DNA of 64,000 nt from CBDAKK01 sp965196605 (GCA_965196605.1 CBDAKK010000001.1:421403-485402); one strand, 5' to 3'. Shown: positions 25,992-34,785, numbered from the stretch's first letter. The notes: generated by a model from the letters alone, not told the origin. Made by a program: numbers and translations.

Positions 25992-26933
25992 TCACGAAGC
26001 ATAGAGCGGGTGAAGTTTTTTTCGCACTTCTTCGTAATCAAGCCCCGCATGATAACTAGAACGCACCAAGGGCGCGGCTTCGCAGTGTACAAACCCACGC
26101 GCAAGCGCTTGTTCTTTTAAGGCATTGAATTCTTCAGGGCTTAAGTAGCGCTTTACCGGTAGGTGTTGCCTCGTTGGTTGTAAGTACTGTCCCATGTTCA
26201 CAATGCTTACGTTATGTTCACGCAAATCATCAAGGGTTTGCAAAATTTCCGCGCGCTCCTCACCAAGCCCAAGCATGATGCTGGACTTGACCGGTATCTG
26301 CGGCGCGTATTCATAAGACATTTTTAGCACATCCAAGGAGCGCACATAATCAGAACGTGAACGCACCAAGGGCGTAAGTCTGCGCACCGTTTCAATGTTG
26401 TGGCTCATGACCGCAGGCTCAGAATCAAGCACCGTATGTATGGCATGCTCATTCCCCATAAAATCGGACGTCAAAAGCTCCACGCTACAAGACGGTGCTT
26501 CCTTGCGTATGGCGTGTACAGTCGCGGCCACCATCTGCGCGCCGCCATCAGAAAGCTCATCCCTATTGACCATGGTAATAACCACATGCGAAAGTGCAAG
26601 TTGAGCAACAGAGTCCGCAACACGCTGTGGCTCCTTAAGGTCAAGCACCTTTGGCAGCCCCGTTTTCACGGAACAAAAACGGCAACGTCTTGTGCAAGTG
26701 TCACCTAATATCATGAAGGTAGCGGTTTTATGCTGAGCCCAACATTCGTGAATGTTAGGGCAGCGCGCCTCCTCACAAACCGTTGCAAGTCGATTTTCAC
26801 GCACCAAAGATTTTATAAATTTAAAATTGTCGTTTGTATTATGCGCAATTTTAAGCCACGGCGGCTTGCGCATTGTTGCATGAGCGGGAGTGTTTTGTTC
26901 AGTGGTTTTTCTCGGACTTATAGGTTTTTGCAT
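25992..26933 (-). CDS. lipA: Lipoyl synthase
   Basis: Radical-SAM enzyme inserting two sulfurs into protein-bound octanoyl groups. The 313 aa carry the auxiliary cluster motif CEEARCPNIHEC and the radical-SAM CTRRCRFC triad, followed by GxxTVVDREE-like TMVNRDELSDGGA. The C-terminal LVRSSYHAGL provides the conserved serine motif R-S-S-Y. It heads a minus-strand pair with ligA and is divergent from prfA. No lipB or lplA is in the window. Confidence 0.96.
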   Translation of the reverse strand: MQKPISPRKTTEQNTPAHATMRKPPWLKIAHNTNDNFKFIKSLVRENRLATVCEEARCPNIHECWAQHKTATFMILGDTCTRRCRFCSVKTGLPKVLDLKEPQRVADSVAQLALSHVVITMVNRDELSDGGAQMVAATVHAIRKEAPSCSVELLTSDFMGNEHAIHTVLDSEPAVMSHNIETVRRLTPLVRSRSDYVRSLDVLKMSYEYAPQIPVKSSIMLGLGEERAEILQTLDDLREHNVSIVNMGQYLQPTRQHLPVKRYLSPEEFNALKEQALARGFVHCEAAPLVRSSYHAGLDYEEVRKKLHPLYAS

Positions 26934-26953
26934 ATGCTTAGAGTGCGTACAGC

Positions 26954-26972
26954 TATAATAGTAGCATACATG
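26954..26972 (+). promoter_or_regulatory. Minus-10 hexamer of prfA
   Basis: TATAAT at 26954-26959, 10 nt before ATG 26970. Expected transcription start leaves only a few nucleotides before the start codon. Confidence 0.5.
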
Positions 26973-28031
26973 TCATACGAAACGCTAAAACTCAAAATAG
27001 AAAAAGAACTTGCACGCATGCCTGAAATAGAAAGGTCTATGGCAGACCCTGAATTGCCAAAACGGCACGCGGACTACAAGCACGTCATGCAAGAACACAG
27101 CAAGCTGAGTAAACTCGCAGAGAGTCAAAAGGCTTATGAGGATATGCTCACCTCCATTAGTGGAGCTGAGGAAATGACAAACTCTGGAGACGCTGAAATG
27201 GCGTCTCTTGCTGAAGAAGAAATAGCCGAGCTTACCCCAAAGCTGGAAGTACTTTTTACGCAATTACGAGAGCTCATTATTCCCACAGACAAACTTGATA
27301 GTAAAAACATTATCATGGAAATACGCGCAGGCACTGGCGGAGAAGAGGCCGCGCTTTTTGTTGCTGACCTCTTCCGCATGTACACGCGCTTTGCTGAAAC
27401 GCAGGGCTGGGCTGTGCAAATATTGGACTCTAACCAAACGGGCATAGGCGGATACAAAGAAATCATCTGCTCAATAAGCGGCTCCTCATACGGCGTGCTC
27501 AAATACGAAAGTGGAACACATCGCGTACAGCGCATACCCACAACCGAAAGCGGCGGCAGAATACACACCTCTGCGGTTACCGTTGCAGTGCTTCCAGAGG
27601 CTGAGGAAACTGAAGTAGAAATTTCACCTGAGGAGATTAGAATAGATGTTTTCCGCTCTTCGGGTCCGGGCGGGCAAAGCGTAAACACCACAGACTCCGC
27701 GGTACGGGTAACTCACTTGCCGACGGGGCTTGTTGTTTCTTGTCAAGACGAAAAAAGCCAGCACAAAAACCGCGCCAAGGCGCTGCGTGTTTTGCGCGCT
27801 CGCCTTATAGCGCTGGAGGAAGAGCGCAAAAATGCTGAAATGTCTAAAACGAGAAAAACGCAAATAGGCAGCGGAGATAGAAGCGAGCGTATACGCACCT
27901 ATAATTTTCCCCAAAACCGGGTGACAGACCACAGGGTAAATCTAACCTTGTATCAACTCGACAGAATTATGGAAGGCGATGTGGTACAGCTCATAAGCGC
28001 TGTGAGAATAGGCATGAGCGACTTAGAATAA
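26970..28031 (+). CDS. prfA: Peptide chain release factor 1
   Basis: Recognises UAA/UAG stop codons and triggers peptide release. From ATG 26970 the protein is 353 aa, the normal length, beginning MSYETLKLKIEKELARM. The catalytic GGQ lies in RSSGPGGQSVNTTDSAVRV (about 225-243), and the codon-recognition PxT tripeptide appears as RIPTTES (about residue 183). The open frame extends upstream to 26730, but that part overlaps lipA and lacks family similarity. TATAAT lies 10 nt upstream and there is no Shine-Dalgarno site. prmC follows after 39 nt and modifies the GGQ glutamine of this protein. Confidence 0.96.
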   Translation: MSYETLKLKIEKELARMPEIERSMADPELPKRHADYKHVMQEHSKLSKLAESQKAYEDMLTSISGAEEMTNSGDAEMASLAEEEIAELTPKLEVLFTQLRELIIPTDKLDSKNIIMEIRAGTGGEEAALFVADLFRMYTRFAETQGWAVQILDSNQTGIGGYKEIICSISGSSYGVLKYESGTHRVQRIPTTESGGRIHTSAVTVAVLPEAEETEVEISPEEIRIDVFRSSGPGGQSVNTTDSAVRVTHLPTGLVVSCQDEKSQHKNRAKALRVLRARLIALEEERKNAEMSKTRKTQIGSGDRSERIRTYNFPQNRVTDHRVNLTLYQLDRIMEGDVVQLISAVRIGMSDLE

Positions 28032-28070
28032 CGTTCCGCAATTGCTATATATGAAAAGTATTTTCTACAT

Positions 28071-29003
28071 ATGAACGTTTCTCAAAACAAAAAAAGCATT
28101 GAGGTGTTACTAAGAACATGCAACACCTTGCTGCGCCCGCATGTACAAACCCATGCTTTAGAGGCACGCGTGTTAATTGGGCATGTACTTGGCATGAGCG
28201 AGAAAGAGTTGATTATGCAGGGGCAGCAAGAAGTCTGCGAAAAAACACACGATAAAATTTTTCAACTCATAGAGCAGAGAATACAGGGCGTTCCACTTGC
28301 ATATCTTACGGGAGAAAAAGAATTTTATGGAAGAAGTTTTTGTGTGAATGCTGACGTGCTTATACCGCGCGTTGAAAGCGAGCTTGTGGTGGAACAAGCC
28401 CTCTCATGCGCTAAAGCCACGCCGCAGACCATACTGGACGTTGGGACGGGCAGCGGTTGCATTGGCATTACGCTTGCCGCAGAACTTAGCAAAGGAGCAA
28501 GCTCATGCAAGGTGTTGCTGAGCGACAACAGCACGCGTGCCCTAAGGCTTGCTGAAACAAATGCTCAAAAAATTCTGGGGGCTGAAGGTGCAAAACATGT
28601 AGTGCGTCTGTATCACTGGGATGTGCGGGAGTCCTTAAAAACAATGCAGCCTTACATGCATGATGAAAAAACAACGCTCCATGATATAAAAATAATAGTT
28701 GCAAACCTACCCTATGTCGCGCCGCAGGAATATAAATATGCGCAAAATACGCTTATGCATGAGCCATACCAAGCACTTGTTGGTAGTAGCACGGAGAATG
28801 GAAGCGATGGTTTTTTTTTCATTCGCAAGCTTTTTGAGGCTACTGCAGAGCTGCAGCATAATCATGCGCTTGTTCTAGAGTGCGACCCCTTACAAATTGA
28901 CAAGGTACTCGAAAAAGCAGGCCACAGCAACTACAAAACCGTGCGTATTGCGCATGACTTACGCGGGCTTCCGCGCGTCTGTGTACTCTCAAGCCTCATG
29001 TAG
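28071..29003 (+). CDS. prmC: Release factor glutamine methyltransferase PrmC
   Basis: Methylates the glutamine of the GGQ motif in release factors, using SAM. The 310 aa have the N-terminal helical domain, SAM motif I ILDVGTGSGCIGITLA (about residue 122) and the catalytic NLPYV (about 214), the PrmC variant of NPPY. Length is normal. It lies 39 nt after its substrate gene prfA on the same strand, a classic pair. A TATTTT lies 6 nt upstream of the ATG, which may be a weak promoter; no Shine-Dalgarno site is seen. Confidence 0.95.
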   Translation: MNVSQNKKSIEVLLRTCNTLLRPHVQTHALEARVLIGHVLGMSEKELIMQGQQEVCEKTHDKIFQLIEQRIQGVPLAYLTGEKEFYGRSFCVNADVLIPRVESELVVEQALSCAKATPQTILDVGTGSGCIGITLAAELSKGASSCKVLLSDNSTRALRLAETNAQKILGAEGAKHVVRLYHWDVRESLKTMQPYMHDEKTTLHDIKIIVANLPYVAPQEYKYAQNTLMHEPYQALVGSSTENGSDGFFFIRKLFEATAELQHNHALVLECDPLQIDKVLEKAGHSNYKTVRIAHDLRGLPRVCVLSSLM

Positions 29004-29036
29004 CTTAGAGCAGGTCAAAAAACACGCGCTTAAGCA

Positions 29037-29075
29037 TTGACAGCGTCCATATAAGTGTCCTATAATTTTTGTATG
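29037..29075 (+). promoter_or_regulatory. Near-consensus promoter of tpx, leaderless
   Basis: TTGACA (29037-29042), an 18-nt spacer, TATAAT (29061-29066), then 6 nt to ATG 29073. Both hexamers are perfect sigma-70 consensus. The first transcribed base should be at or within a base or two of the A of the start codon. Confidence 0.85.
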
Positions 29076-29564
29076 GCAACCATTACATTTAAAGGAAACA
29101 CAATTCACACTTCAGGAGAACTTCCAGCTGTTGGTAGTCTTGCTCCTGATTTTAACCTCGCCTCTGAATCTTTAGAGCGCGTTACGCTTAGCTCCTACGC
29201 GGGCAAGAAAAAACTTCTTAACATAGTACCAAGCTTTGATACTTCAACATGTGCGACAAGTGCAAAGTCTTTTGAAGGGCAAAGCAAGGACTCGTTTTTA
29301 GTCATTGGTATTAGTCGAGACACCCCTTTTGCACAAGCGCGCTTTTGCAAGGAAGGTGGCATTTCACACAGCATCATGCTTTCAGACATGGACCACGCAT
29401 TTGGTACGGCGTATGGGCTCGAAATAGTCGACGGACCCTTGGCAAACGTGCTTGCACGCGCAGTGGTTGTTTTAGACGAAAACAATACCGTGCTCTACAC
29501 CGAGCTTGTTTCTGAAATAGCAAACGAGCCCAACTACGAAGCGGCTCTACGCTTTTTGCAATAA
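29073..29564 (+). CDS. tpx: Thiol peroxidase (Tpx-type peroxiredoxin)
   Basis: Reduces hydroperoxides through a peroxidatic cysteine. The 163 aa begin MATITFKGNTIHTSGELP, which matches Tpx. The active site is PSFDTSTCATSAKSFE (peroxidatic Cys about residue 61) and the resolving Cys lies in ARFCKEGG (about 94). Length is normal. The gene has the strongest promoter in the window placed directly against its start, implying high, leaderless expression. An intrinsic terminator follows immediately, so it is monocistronic. T to S change in the usual TPVC motif (here STC) is minor. Confidence 0.94.
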   Translation: MATITFKGNTIHTSGELPAVGSLAPDFNLASESLERVTLSSYAGKKKLLNIVPSFDTSTCATSAKSFEGQSKDSFLVIGISRDTPFAQARFCKEGGISHSIMLSDMDHAFGTAYGLEIVDGPLANVLARAVVVLDENNTVLYTELVSEIANEPNYEAALRFLQ

Positions 29565-29585
29565 ACGCAAAAGTAGTTCCGTACC

Positions 29586-29616
29586 AAAAAGGCTTTACCT
29601 CGCGTAAAGCCTTTTT
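29586..29616 (+). terminator. Intrinsic terminator after tpx
   Basis: AAAAAGGCTTTAC pairs with GTAAAGCCTTTTT over 13 bp around a 5-nt loop, ending in a T-run. It lies 21 nt after the tpx stop. Confidence 0.92.
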
Positions 29617-30126
29617 ATTTGCAGTACCTTAAGACTCTTTTGATCAAGCTCCATGTTTGCGCTGCACTCACACAAACTTACTTCCATATAATCTTCATAC
29701 TTGCGCACAGTATCTATGTTATTACTGCTTTAGCACACAGCATGCTTTTTGCTATAGGCTCCATTTCTGTGTCGCGTTGCGACACTTATTTTAATTGTTT
29801 CTAGCCGCTCGCCTTCGGCTCCCGACTCTTTTGATGCAAGTTCCATCTTTGCACTGCACTCACACAAACTTGCTTCGATACAATTTTAATACTTGCACAC
29901 AGTATCTATGTCTATGTCATTACTGCTTTAGCTCACAGCAGGCTTTTTTTCTTTTTTTTGGTTCTTTTTTTTCTTTTTTTGCATGCATAAAAAAAGAAAA
30001 AAAAGAACGGCCATCCGAGAAATCGTCATATCGCGTTCCACGCCGTGGCAACAAAAGGCGTGTGCCTTAGCCCACAACATATCGTACTGCGTTAGCAATA
30101 CCGCGTGAGCTATAACAACAAACACT

Positions 30127-30195
30127 CGCGCTTAAGCGCAGTACAGCGTCTTACCCCACGAGGGGCGTGGGGGTAGCTCCCCCACAAAGCGCTTG
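30127..30195 (+). repeat. CGCGCTTAAGCGC composite repeat, copy a
   Basis: Starts CGCGCTTAAGCGCAGTAC, passes through TCTTACCCC and a GTGGGGG/CCCCCAC hairpin (30167-30185), and ends ACAAAGCGCTT. Copies b and c at 30495 and 30929 preserve the order of all parts. Confidence 0.85.
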
Positions 30196-30494
30196 TGTCT
30201 TGCTCCCTATGGCGTAGCCTCACAGGATGTTTTTTCTCTTTGATGCGAATACTCCATGTCTGCTACGCTGCGCTCCGCAATCTGAATGTCAGCATCCTCT
30301 CGCTACGCTCGCGACTTTGGTTCTTTTTCTTTTCTTTTTTTCGTGCCACGCACATGCCATGGATGGCATGCATTGTGCGCCATGGATGGTAAAAAAGAGA
30401 AAAGAAAGTACAGCTATCGGCGCATATGGCTTATTTGGAGCCGAGTCTTAGCCGCCACAGTGTGAGCATGAAAACATGCTTCAATAAAATTAGT

Positions 30495-30563
30495 CGCGCT
30501 TAAGCGCAGTACCGCGTCTTACCCAAAGGGGGGCGTGGGGGACACTCCCCCACAAAGCGCTTA
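30495..30563 (+). repeat. CGCGCTTAAGCGC composite repeat, copy b
   Basis: Same unit as 30127-30195, with hairpin GTGGGGG/CCCCCAC at 30535-30553 and the same ACAAAGCGCTT end. Confidence 0.85.
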
Positions 30564-30654
30564 TGTAATAGTTTGCATCCCCTCGCTACGCTCGTGAGCG
30601 TCCTCACAGCCGTGCCACGGACGGCACAAGAAGCGTTTATTTAATACGCGGGGG

Positions 30655-30674
30655 TGTGGGGGCGTGCCCCCACA
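30655..30674. repeat. GTGGGGG/CCCCCAC hairpin, solo copy
   Basis: TGTGGGGGC / GCCCCCACA with a GT loop, preceded by GCGGGGG. It lacks the CTTAAG part of the composite unit. Confidence 0.8.
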
Positions 30675-30828
30675 GCGGCTTTTTCTTTGATGCAAGCTCC
30701 ATATTTGCACCGCACAGCGGTGCTTATGCGATAGTTTGCACCCCTCGCTTCGCTCGTGAGCGTCCTAACAGCCGCCCCATGGACGGGGCATTAAGGCTGC
30801 CAAGGATGTTAAAAGAAAAGAAAAAGAA

Positions 30829-30873
30829 CGGCCATCCGAATAGATAGCGTATTTAAAATAGCTGCTTGGCAAC
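30829..30873. repeat. 45-bp dispersed repeat, copy 2
   Basis: Matches 3306-3350 with two differences; begins CGGCCATCCGAATAGATAG. Confidence 0.85.
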
Positions 30874-30928
30874 CAATGGCGTTCACGCAATGCTCCGCAA
30901 GCAAAACACACGCGGCGTGAAGCTTACA

Positions 30929-30990
30929 CGCGCTTAAGCGCAGTACCGCGTCTTACCCAAAGGGGGGTGTGGGGGCATGCCCCCACAAAG
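30929..30990 (+). repeat. CGCGCTTAAGCGC composite repeat, copy c
   Basis: Same unit as 30127 and 30495, with the perfect hairpin TGTGGGGGC-AT-GCCCCCACA at 30968-30987. It ends about 80 nt before serS. Confidence 0.85.
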
Positions 30991-31067
30991 AACACCCTTG
31001 CCTCTCGCGCGTGCAATATAATAGAAACTACATCATCTATTTTTAAAAAATAAGCACACGGAGTCAT

Positions 31068-32357
31068 ATGCTCGATATTAAATACATTGTAAATAATGCG
31101 TCTCGTTTCAGCGCGTCTGCTCAGCACAGAAATGTTGTGGACTGCGTACCAAAGCTTGTGGAGTTGTATACAAAGAACCTCACGGTACAACAAGAATTAG
31201 AAAGACTGCGCCAAGAGCGCACCAGCCTTGCAAAAGAAATTGCACATAAAAAAGACGAAGAACGCGTGCGCCTTGTAGAACGTGGAACGGAACTCAAGCA
31301 GCTTGTAGCCGAGCGCAGTACGCAACTGGAAGGCTTGCAGGCGGAGATTCAAGAGCTTGCCTTGCAAGTGCCAAACACGCATCACCCTGATGCACCCATT
31401 GGAAAAGAAGAAAAAGACAACCTTGTGATAAAAACCCATGGCACGCCACGCCAGTTTTCTTTTAGGCCTCAAGACCACATACAATTGTGCGATGAACTCG
31501 AGATTGTGGACTTTACTCATGCTACAAAGGTGTCGGGCTCAAAATTTTACTACTTAAAAAATGAAGCAGTCTTACTCGAGCTTGCGCTGGTGCGCTTTGG
31601 AATGGACATGCTGCGCGAACGCGGCTTTACGCTTTTTCAAACCCCTGACATTGCGCGTACGTCCATAGTGCAAAGCATAGGGTTTAACCCGCGCGGAAAT
31701 GAGAGCAACATTTACAACATTGAAGATGAAGGCAAGTCTCTCATAGGCACGGCCGAAATAACCTTAGGTGGCTATTACGCTGACAGCATTGTCTCGCCAG
31801 AACTCTTGCCTATAAAAATGGCGGGGCTCTCACACTGCTTTCGTCGAGAGTCGGGAGCAGCCGGGCAGTACTCAAAAGGGCTCTATCGCGTGCATCAGTT
31901 TACTAAATTGGAAATGTTTACGTTTTGCCACCCCGACGAAAGTGAATCAATGCTCAATGAACTCTTGGCGATAGAGGAAGCGCTGTATCAAAAATTAGAA
32001 ATTCCATACAGAATAGTGGATACGTGCACGGGCGACCTAGGCGCACCTGCTTATAGAAAGTTTGACATAGAGGCGTGGATGCCCGGACGCGGCGAGCGTG
32101 GTGATTATGGCGAAGTCACCAGCGCATCAAATTGCACCGATTATCAGTCGCGCAGGCTTGGTATACGCACGCAGATTGAGGATGCGCAGGGTAAAAAGCA
32201 GCGAATATTTCCGCACACGCTTAACGGTACGGCTCTTGCCATACCGCGCACCCTCGTTGCAATTGTGGAAAACTTCCAAAACAAAGATGGTAGCGTGCGC
32301 ATACCCGATGCGCTTGTACCCTACTGTGGATTTTCAACAATGCAAAAAAAGCATTGA
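31068..32357 (+). CDS. serS: Serine-tRNA ligase
   Basis: Class II synthetase charging tRNA-Ser. The 429 aa start MLDIKYIVNNASRFS. A long N-terminal coiled-coil arm (about 30-105, rich in Glu/Lys/Leu) contacts the tRNA variable arm. Motif 2 is the FRRESGAAGQYSKGLYRVHQF region and motif 3 is LNGTALAIPRTLVAIVENF near the C-terminus. ATG 31068 has GGAG 4 nt upstream, and a TATAAT about 46 nt before, so this gene has a normal leader. The gene at 32390 follows after about 30 nt. Confidence 0.96.
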   Translation: MLDIKYIVNNASRFSASAQHRNVVDCVPKLVELYTKNLTVQQELERLRQERTSLAKEIAHKKDEERVRLVERGTELKQLVAERSTQLEGLQAEIQELALQVPNTHHPDAPIGKEEKDNLVIKTHGTPRQFSFRPQDHIQLCDELEIVDFTHATKVSGSKFYYLKNEAVLLELALVRFGMDMLRERGFTLFQTPDIARTSIVQSIGFNPRGNESNIYNIEDEGKSLIGTAEITLGGYYADSIVSPELLPIKMAGLSHCFRRESGAAGQYSKGLYRVHQFTKLEMFTFCHPDESESMLNELLAIEEALYQKLEIPYRIVDTCTGDLGAPAYRKFDIEAWMPGRGERGDYGEVTSASNCTDYQSRRLGIRTQIEDAQGKKQRIFPHTLNGTALAIPRTLVAIVENFQNKDGSVRIPDALVPYCGFSTMQKKH

Positions 32358-32389
32358 TGCTATAGTAGGCCTTGAGTTTTATAAGTTGC

Positions 32390-33517
32390 ATGCACGAATT
32401 TATAGCAGAAATAGGCACCTCCCACCTCGGCTCTTTTGACAAGGCACGGCGCATGATAGACGCAGCACGCGATGCTGGTGCTACAACTGCAAAGTTTCAA
32501 TGGGTCATAGCCGACGAAATAGTCTCACAACACGCGGGCGTCATTTCACTCCCAAGCGGGGCTACCAACATTTACCAGTACTTTGTATCTGTGGAGCAAG
32601 AGCCCGAATTTTATGCCAAACTTAAGTCATACACAGAAGCCTGCGGCTTACGGTTTTTGTGTAGCGTTTTTGGCTTAAGGTCACTAGAGCTGCTGCTACA
32701 GCTTAAGTCTGAAAGAGTAAAAATAGCCTCACCAGAAGTAAACCACATTCAACTCTTGGAGGCACTTGCCCAACATCACGTTTCAGTCGTACTCTCAAGC
32801 GGCGTGTCAAGCTTCATCGACCTGTTGCGCGCAATTGACATTTTGCGTTTTGGCAAGGTGAAAGACATTGCAGTCTTACGCTGCGTAAGCCAATACCCCG
32901 CTTCGCCTTATTCGTACTCGCTGCAAGTCCTTGAAAAATACCAATCACTTTTTGGCTGCGTGTGCGGTGTATCTGACCACACGCAGGAGCCTGCAATGCT
33001 ACCAGCCGTGGCCGCAGCATGCGGAAGCAGCATGGTAGAAAAACACCTCACCCTGCCCGCAGAGCATGCTGATGCGGCCATTTCTCCGGACGACCCCATT
33101 GCGCTATTGCCGCAGCAGTTTTTGGAAATGGTAGAAACCACTACTCACATAGCGAACATATACAAAAGCAAAGGAACTCATGCGGCGCAAGCTGCTGTAA
33201 AAAAACGCTATGGAGCAGAAAAGGTTGCAGCAATTATAGGTGCTACGCATGCAGGCAAAAACCACGAAAACAGCACTCATGCCACTAAGAACTGCGCGGT
33301 ATTGTTGCCGCATTACTTTACCACACGCAGAAGCCTCTTTGCAGGCACTGACATAGCCGCAGGAACTGCCCTCACACAATACAACTGCGCCTTATTGCGT
33401 AGCGAGCACAATAGTGTGCCCGGAATACCTACAGAAGCGTATGAATTTATTATAAACAAGCACCTAAATTCAGCAGTGCAACAAGGCATGCCAATAGGCC
33501 TTGAGCATTTTTGCTAA
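32390..33517 (+). CDS. N-acetylneuraminate synthase (NeuB/SpsE) family protein
   Basis: A 375-aa member of the PEP-dependent sialic acid synthase family, which condenses PEP with an N-acetylhexosamine to make nonulosonic acids for surface glycans. It starts HEFIAEIGTSHLGS (the TIM-barrel opening motif), contains AKFQWVIADEIVS where AKFQ is conserved, KIASPEVNHIQLLE and VVLSSGVSSFID, and ends with an SAF/antifreeze-like domain (TRRSLFAGTDIAAGTALT). A TTG at 32372 is an alternative start; it is 5 nt after a TATAGT. It follows serS closely. No other nonulosonate genes are present, so the product is uncertain. Confidence 0.82.
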   Translation: MHEFIAEIGTSHLGSFDKARRMIDAARDAGATTAKFQWVIADEIVSQHAGVISLPSGATNIYQYFVSVEQEPEFYAKLKSYTEACGLRFLCSVFGLRSLELLLQLKSERVKIASPEVNHIQLLEALAQHHVSVVLSSGVSSFIDLLRAIDILRFGKVKDIAVLRCVSQYPASPYSYSLQVLEKYQSLFGCVCGVSDHTQEPAMLPAVAAACGSSMVEKHLTLPAEHADAAISPDDPIALLPQQFLEMVETTTHIANIYKSKGTHAAQAAVKKRYGAEKVAAIIGATHAGKNHENSTHATKNCAVLLPHYFTTRRSLFAGTDIAAGTALTQYNCALLRSEHNSVPGIPTEAYEFIINKHLNSAVQQGMPIGLEHFC

Positions 33518-33606
33518 ATAATGCAGCTAGTGCAAGTATTCATATCGCTGAAACATTGATACGAAAGCCACGTATGTATGTATTTTCGTAACTATTGAAA
33601 TGAAGC

Positions 33607-33638
33607 AAAAAAAGAGGAAAGATAAAATATCTTTCCTC
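33607..33638 (-). terminator. Intrinsic terminator of the Kelch-like gene
   Basis: GAGGAAAGATA pairs with TATCTTTCCTC over 11 bp around AAA. Reading leftwards it is followed by seven T, so it terminates the minus-strand gene at 33682. It may also limit read-through from 33517. Confidence 0.85.
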
Positions 33639-33681
33639 AAATACAACACACTGCAAAGACAAAACGCTTTGCAAACTTTTA

Positions 33682-34785
33682 TTACTTTCTCACATTAAGC
33701 ACGGTCACACGATGACTTATACGAGCAGTAAATCCCTTATCATTATGCGGCTTTACTTCTTTCCATGTCTTTCCATCGACAGAAGACCATACATCGTTTT
33801 TATAACCACTGGGAGCACGATAATTAGAACCACCCGTATCACCCCCAATTAAAAACATTTTGTCTTGTAAGACAACTACTTGATGTGCATTACGAGCAGA
33901 AAATCCTTTATTATCATTAGGCTTTACTTCTTTCCATGTCTTTCCGTCTCCCGATGCCCAAACGTCATTTCTTCGCTTAGAATTAGAAATACCTCCAATG
34001 ACAAAAAGCGTGTCTTGAAAGACAACTACTTGATAACTAGTACGAGCAGGAAAACTTCCATTGCCGCCATCGTTTACAATCTCCCAAGTCTTACCATTGC
34101 TAGATGACCACACATCGTTGTTTATTTTCAAAGTTTTTCTATTACCGTTCTTTCTCTCATAAAAATTTCCACCAATGAGAAAGATTTTATTTTTGAATAC
34201 AACCACATGGTGACGATCGCGAGCCTTAAAACCCGTATCATCATTAGCCTTGATCCGAATCCAATTTTCAGCATCTATAGAAGACCACACATCGTTCAAT
34301 TCTTCTTTACCATTAGTACCACCAATGACAAAAATAGAATCTTTAAACACAACTACCTCATGGTCATAGCGAGCCGCAGGTTCTTTTGTATTTGCTTTTA
34401 CTTTGAGCCATCTTCCCCCATTGAGTGAAAGCCATACATCGTCTTTTACTTGAGGGCTAGAACCTGATTCATGGAATTGTCCTCCAACAATCACAAGAAA
34501 ATTTTTAAATGGAACCACCTTATGACGGGACATACGGGCAAACAAACGCCCCTCTTTTTCGCTAATTTCCTTTGCCGCATTTCCCTTTGGCGTTAGTTCT
34601 TTCCACTCAGCACCGTCTATCGAAGACCATACATCGTGTTGGTGTCTACTACTCGAGTCAAAGCCGCCAACTAAGAAAATGGTAGGCGTACTCGGAATCA
34701 CATCTTCTGCTATCTTATAGCATTCGTTTGACATAATTACAAAAGAACCCAAAATTAAAAAATAAACTCGCTTTAACTTACTCAT
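33682..34785 (-). CDS. Kelch-like beta-propeller protein, exported
   Basis: A 367-aa protein with about six Kelch-type repeats, each of the form VVVFKDSIFVIGGT...NDVWSSIDGKTW: a hydrophobic strand with double Gly followed by a conserved Trp. Kelch repeats form beta-propellers that bind partners. The N-terminus KLKRVYFLILGSFVIMS looks like a signal peptide, but the following NEC is not a good lipobox, so the mode of anchoring is unclear. In size and design it resembles the three NHL propellers in this window, although the repeat type differs. An A/T-rich stretch without a Shine-Dalgarno site lies upstream. The gene has its own terminator and is probably monocistronic. Function unknown. Confidence 0.8.
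   Translation of the reverse strand: MSKLKRVYFLILGSFVIMSNECYKIAEDVIPSTPTIFLVGGFDSSSRHQHDVWSSIDGAEWKELTPKGNAAKEISEKEGRLFARMSRHKVVPFKNFLVIVGGQFHESGSSPQVKDDVWLSLNGGRWLKVKANTKEPAARYDHEVVVFKDSIFVIGGTNGKEELNDVWSSIDAENWIRIKANDDTGFKARDRHHVVVFKNKIFLIGGNFYERKNGNRKTLKINNDVWSSSNGKTWEIVNDGGNGSFPARTSYQVVVFQDTLFVIGGISNSKRRNDVWASGDGKTWKEVKPNDNKGFSARNAHQVVVLQDKMFLIGGDTGGSNYRAPSGYKNDVWSSVDGKTWKEVKPHNDKGFTARISHRVTVLNVRK

Larger units (their letters stand above)
29617..31015. repeat. Repeat island II (gene-free, modular repeats)
   Basis: About 1.4 kb between tpx and serS with no credible gene. It holds four GTGGGGG hairpins, three copies of a composite unit starting CGCGCTTAAGCGCAGTAC (30127, 30495, 30929), a 45-bp block shared with island I (30829-30873), a CGCTGCGCTCCGC module (30261-30315), and blocks around TACTGCTTTAGC (29724 and 29925) also present in island I at about 2350. 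A block at about 29775-29820 appears in island I in reverse complement (about 3230-3290). Several A/G-rich or T/C-rich runs flank the modules. Confidence 0.8.

Noticed and set aside
26730..26969. 80-codon N-terminal extension of prfA
   Set aside because: It overlaps lipA on the other strand and is absent from the family; the 353-aa form has normal length.
29619..30847. Open frames of 61-91 codons in repeat island II
   Set aside because: Same reason; they run through the dispersed repeats and poly-A/T tracts and share no start signals.
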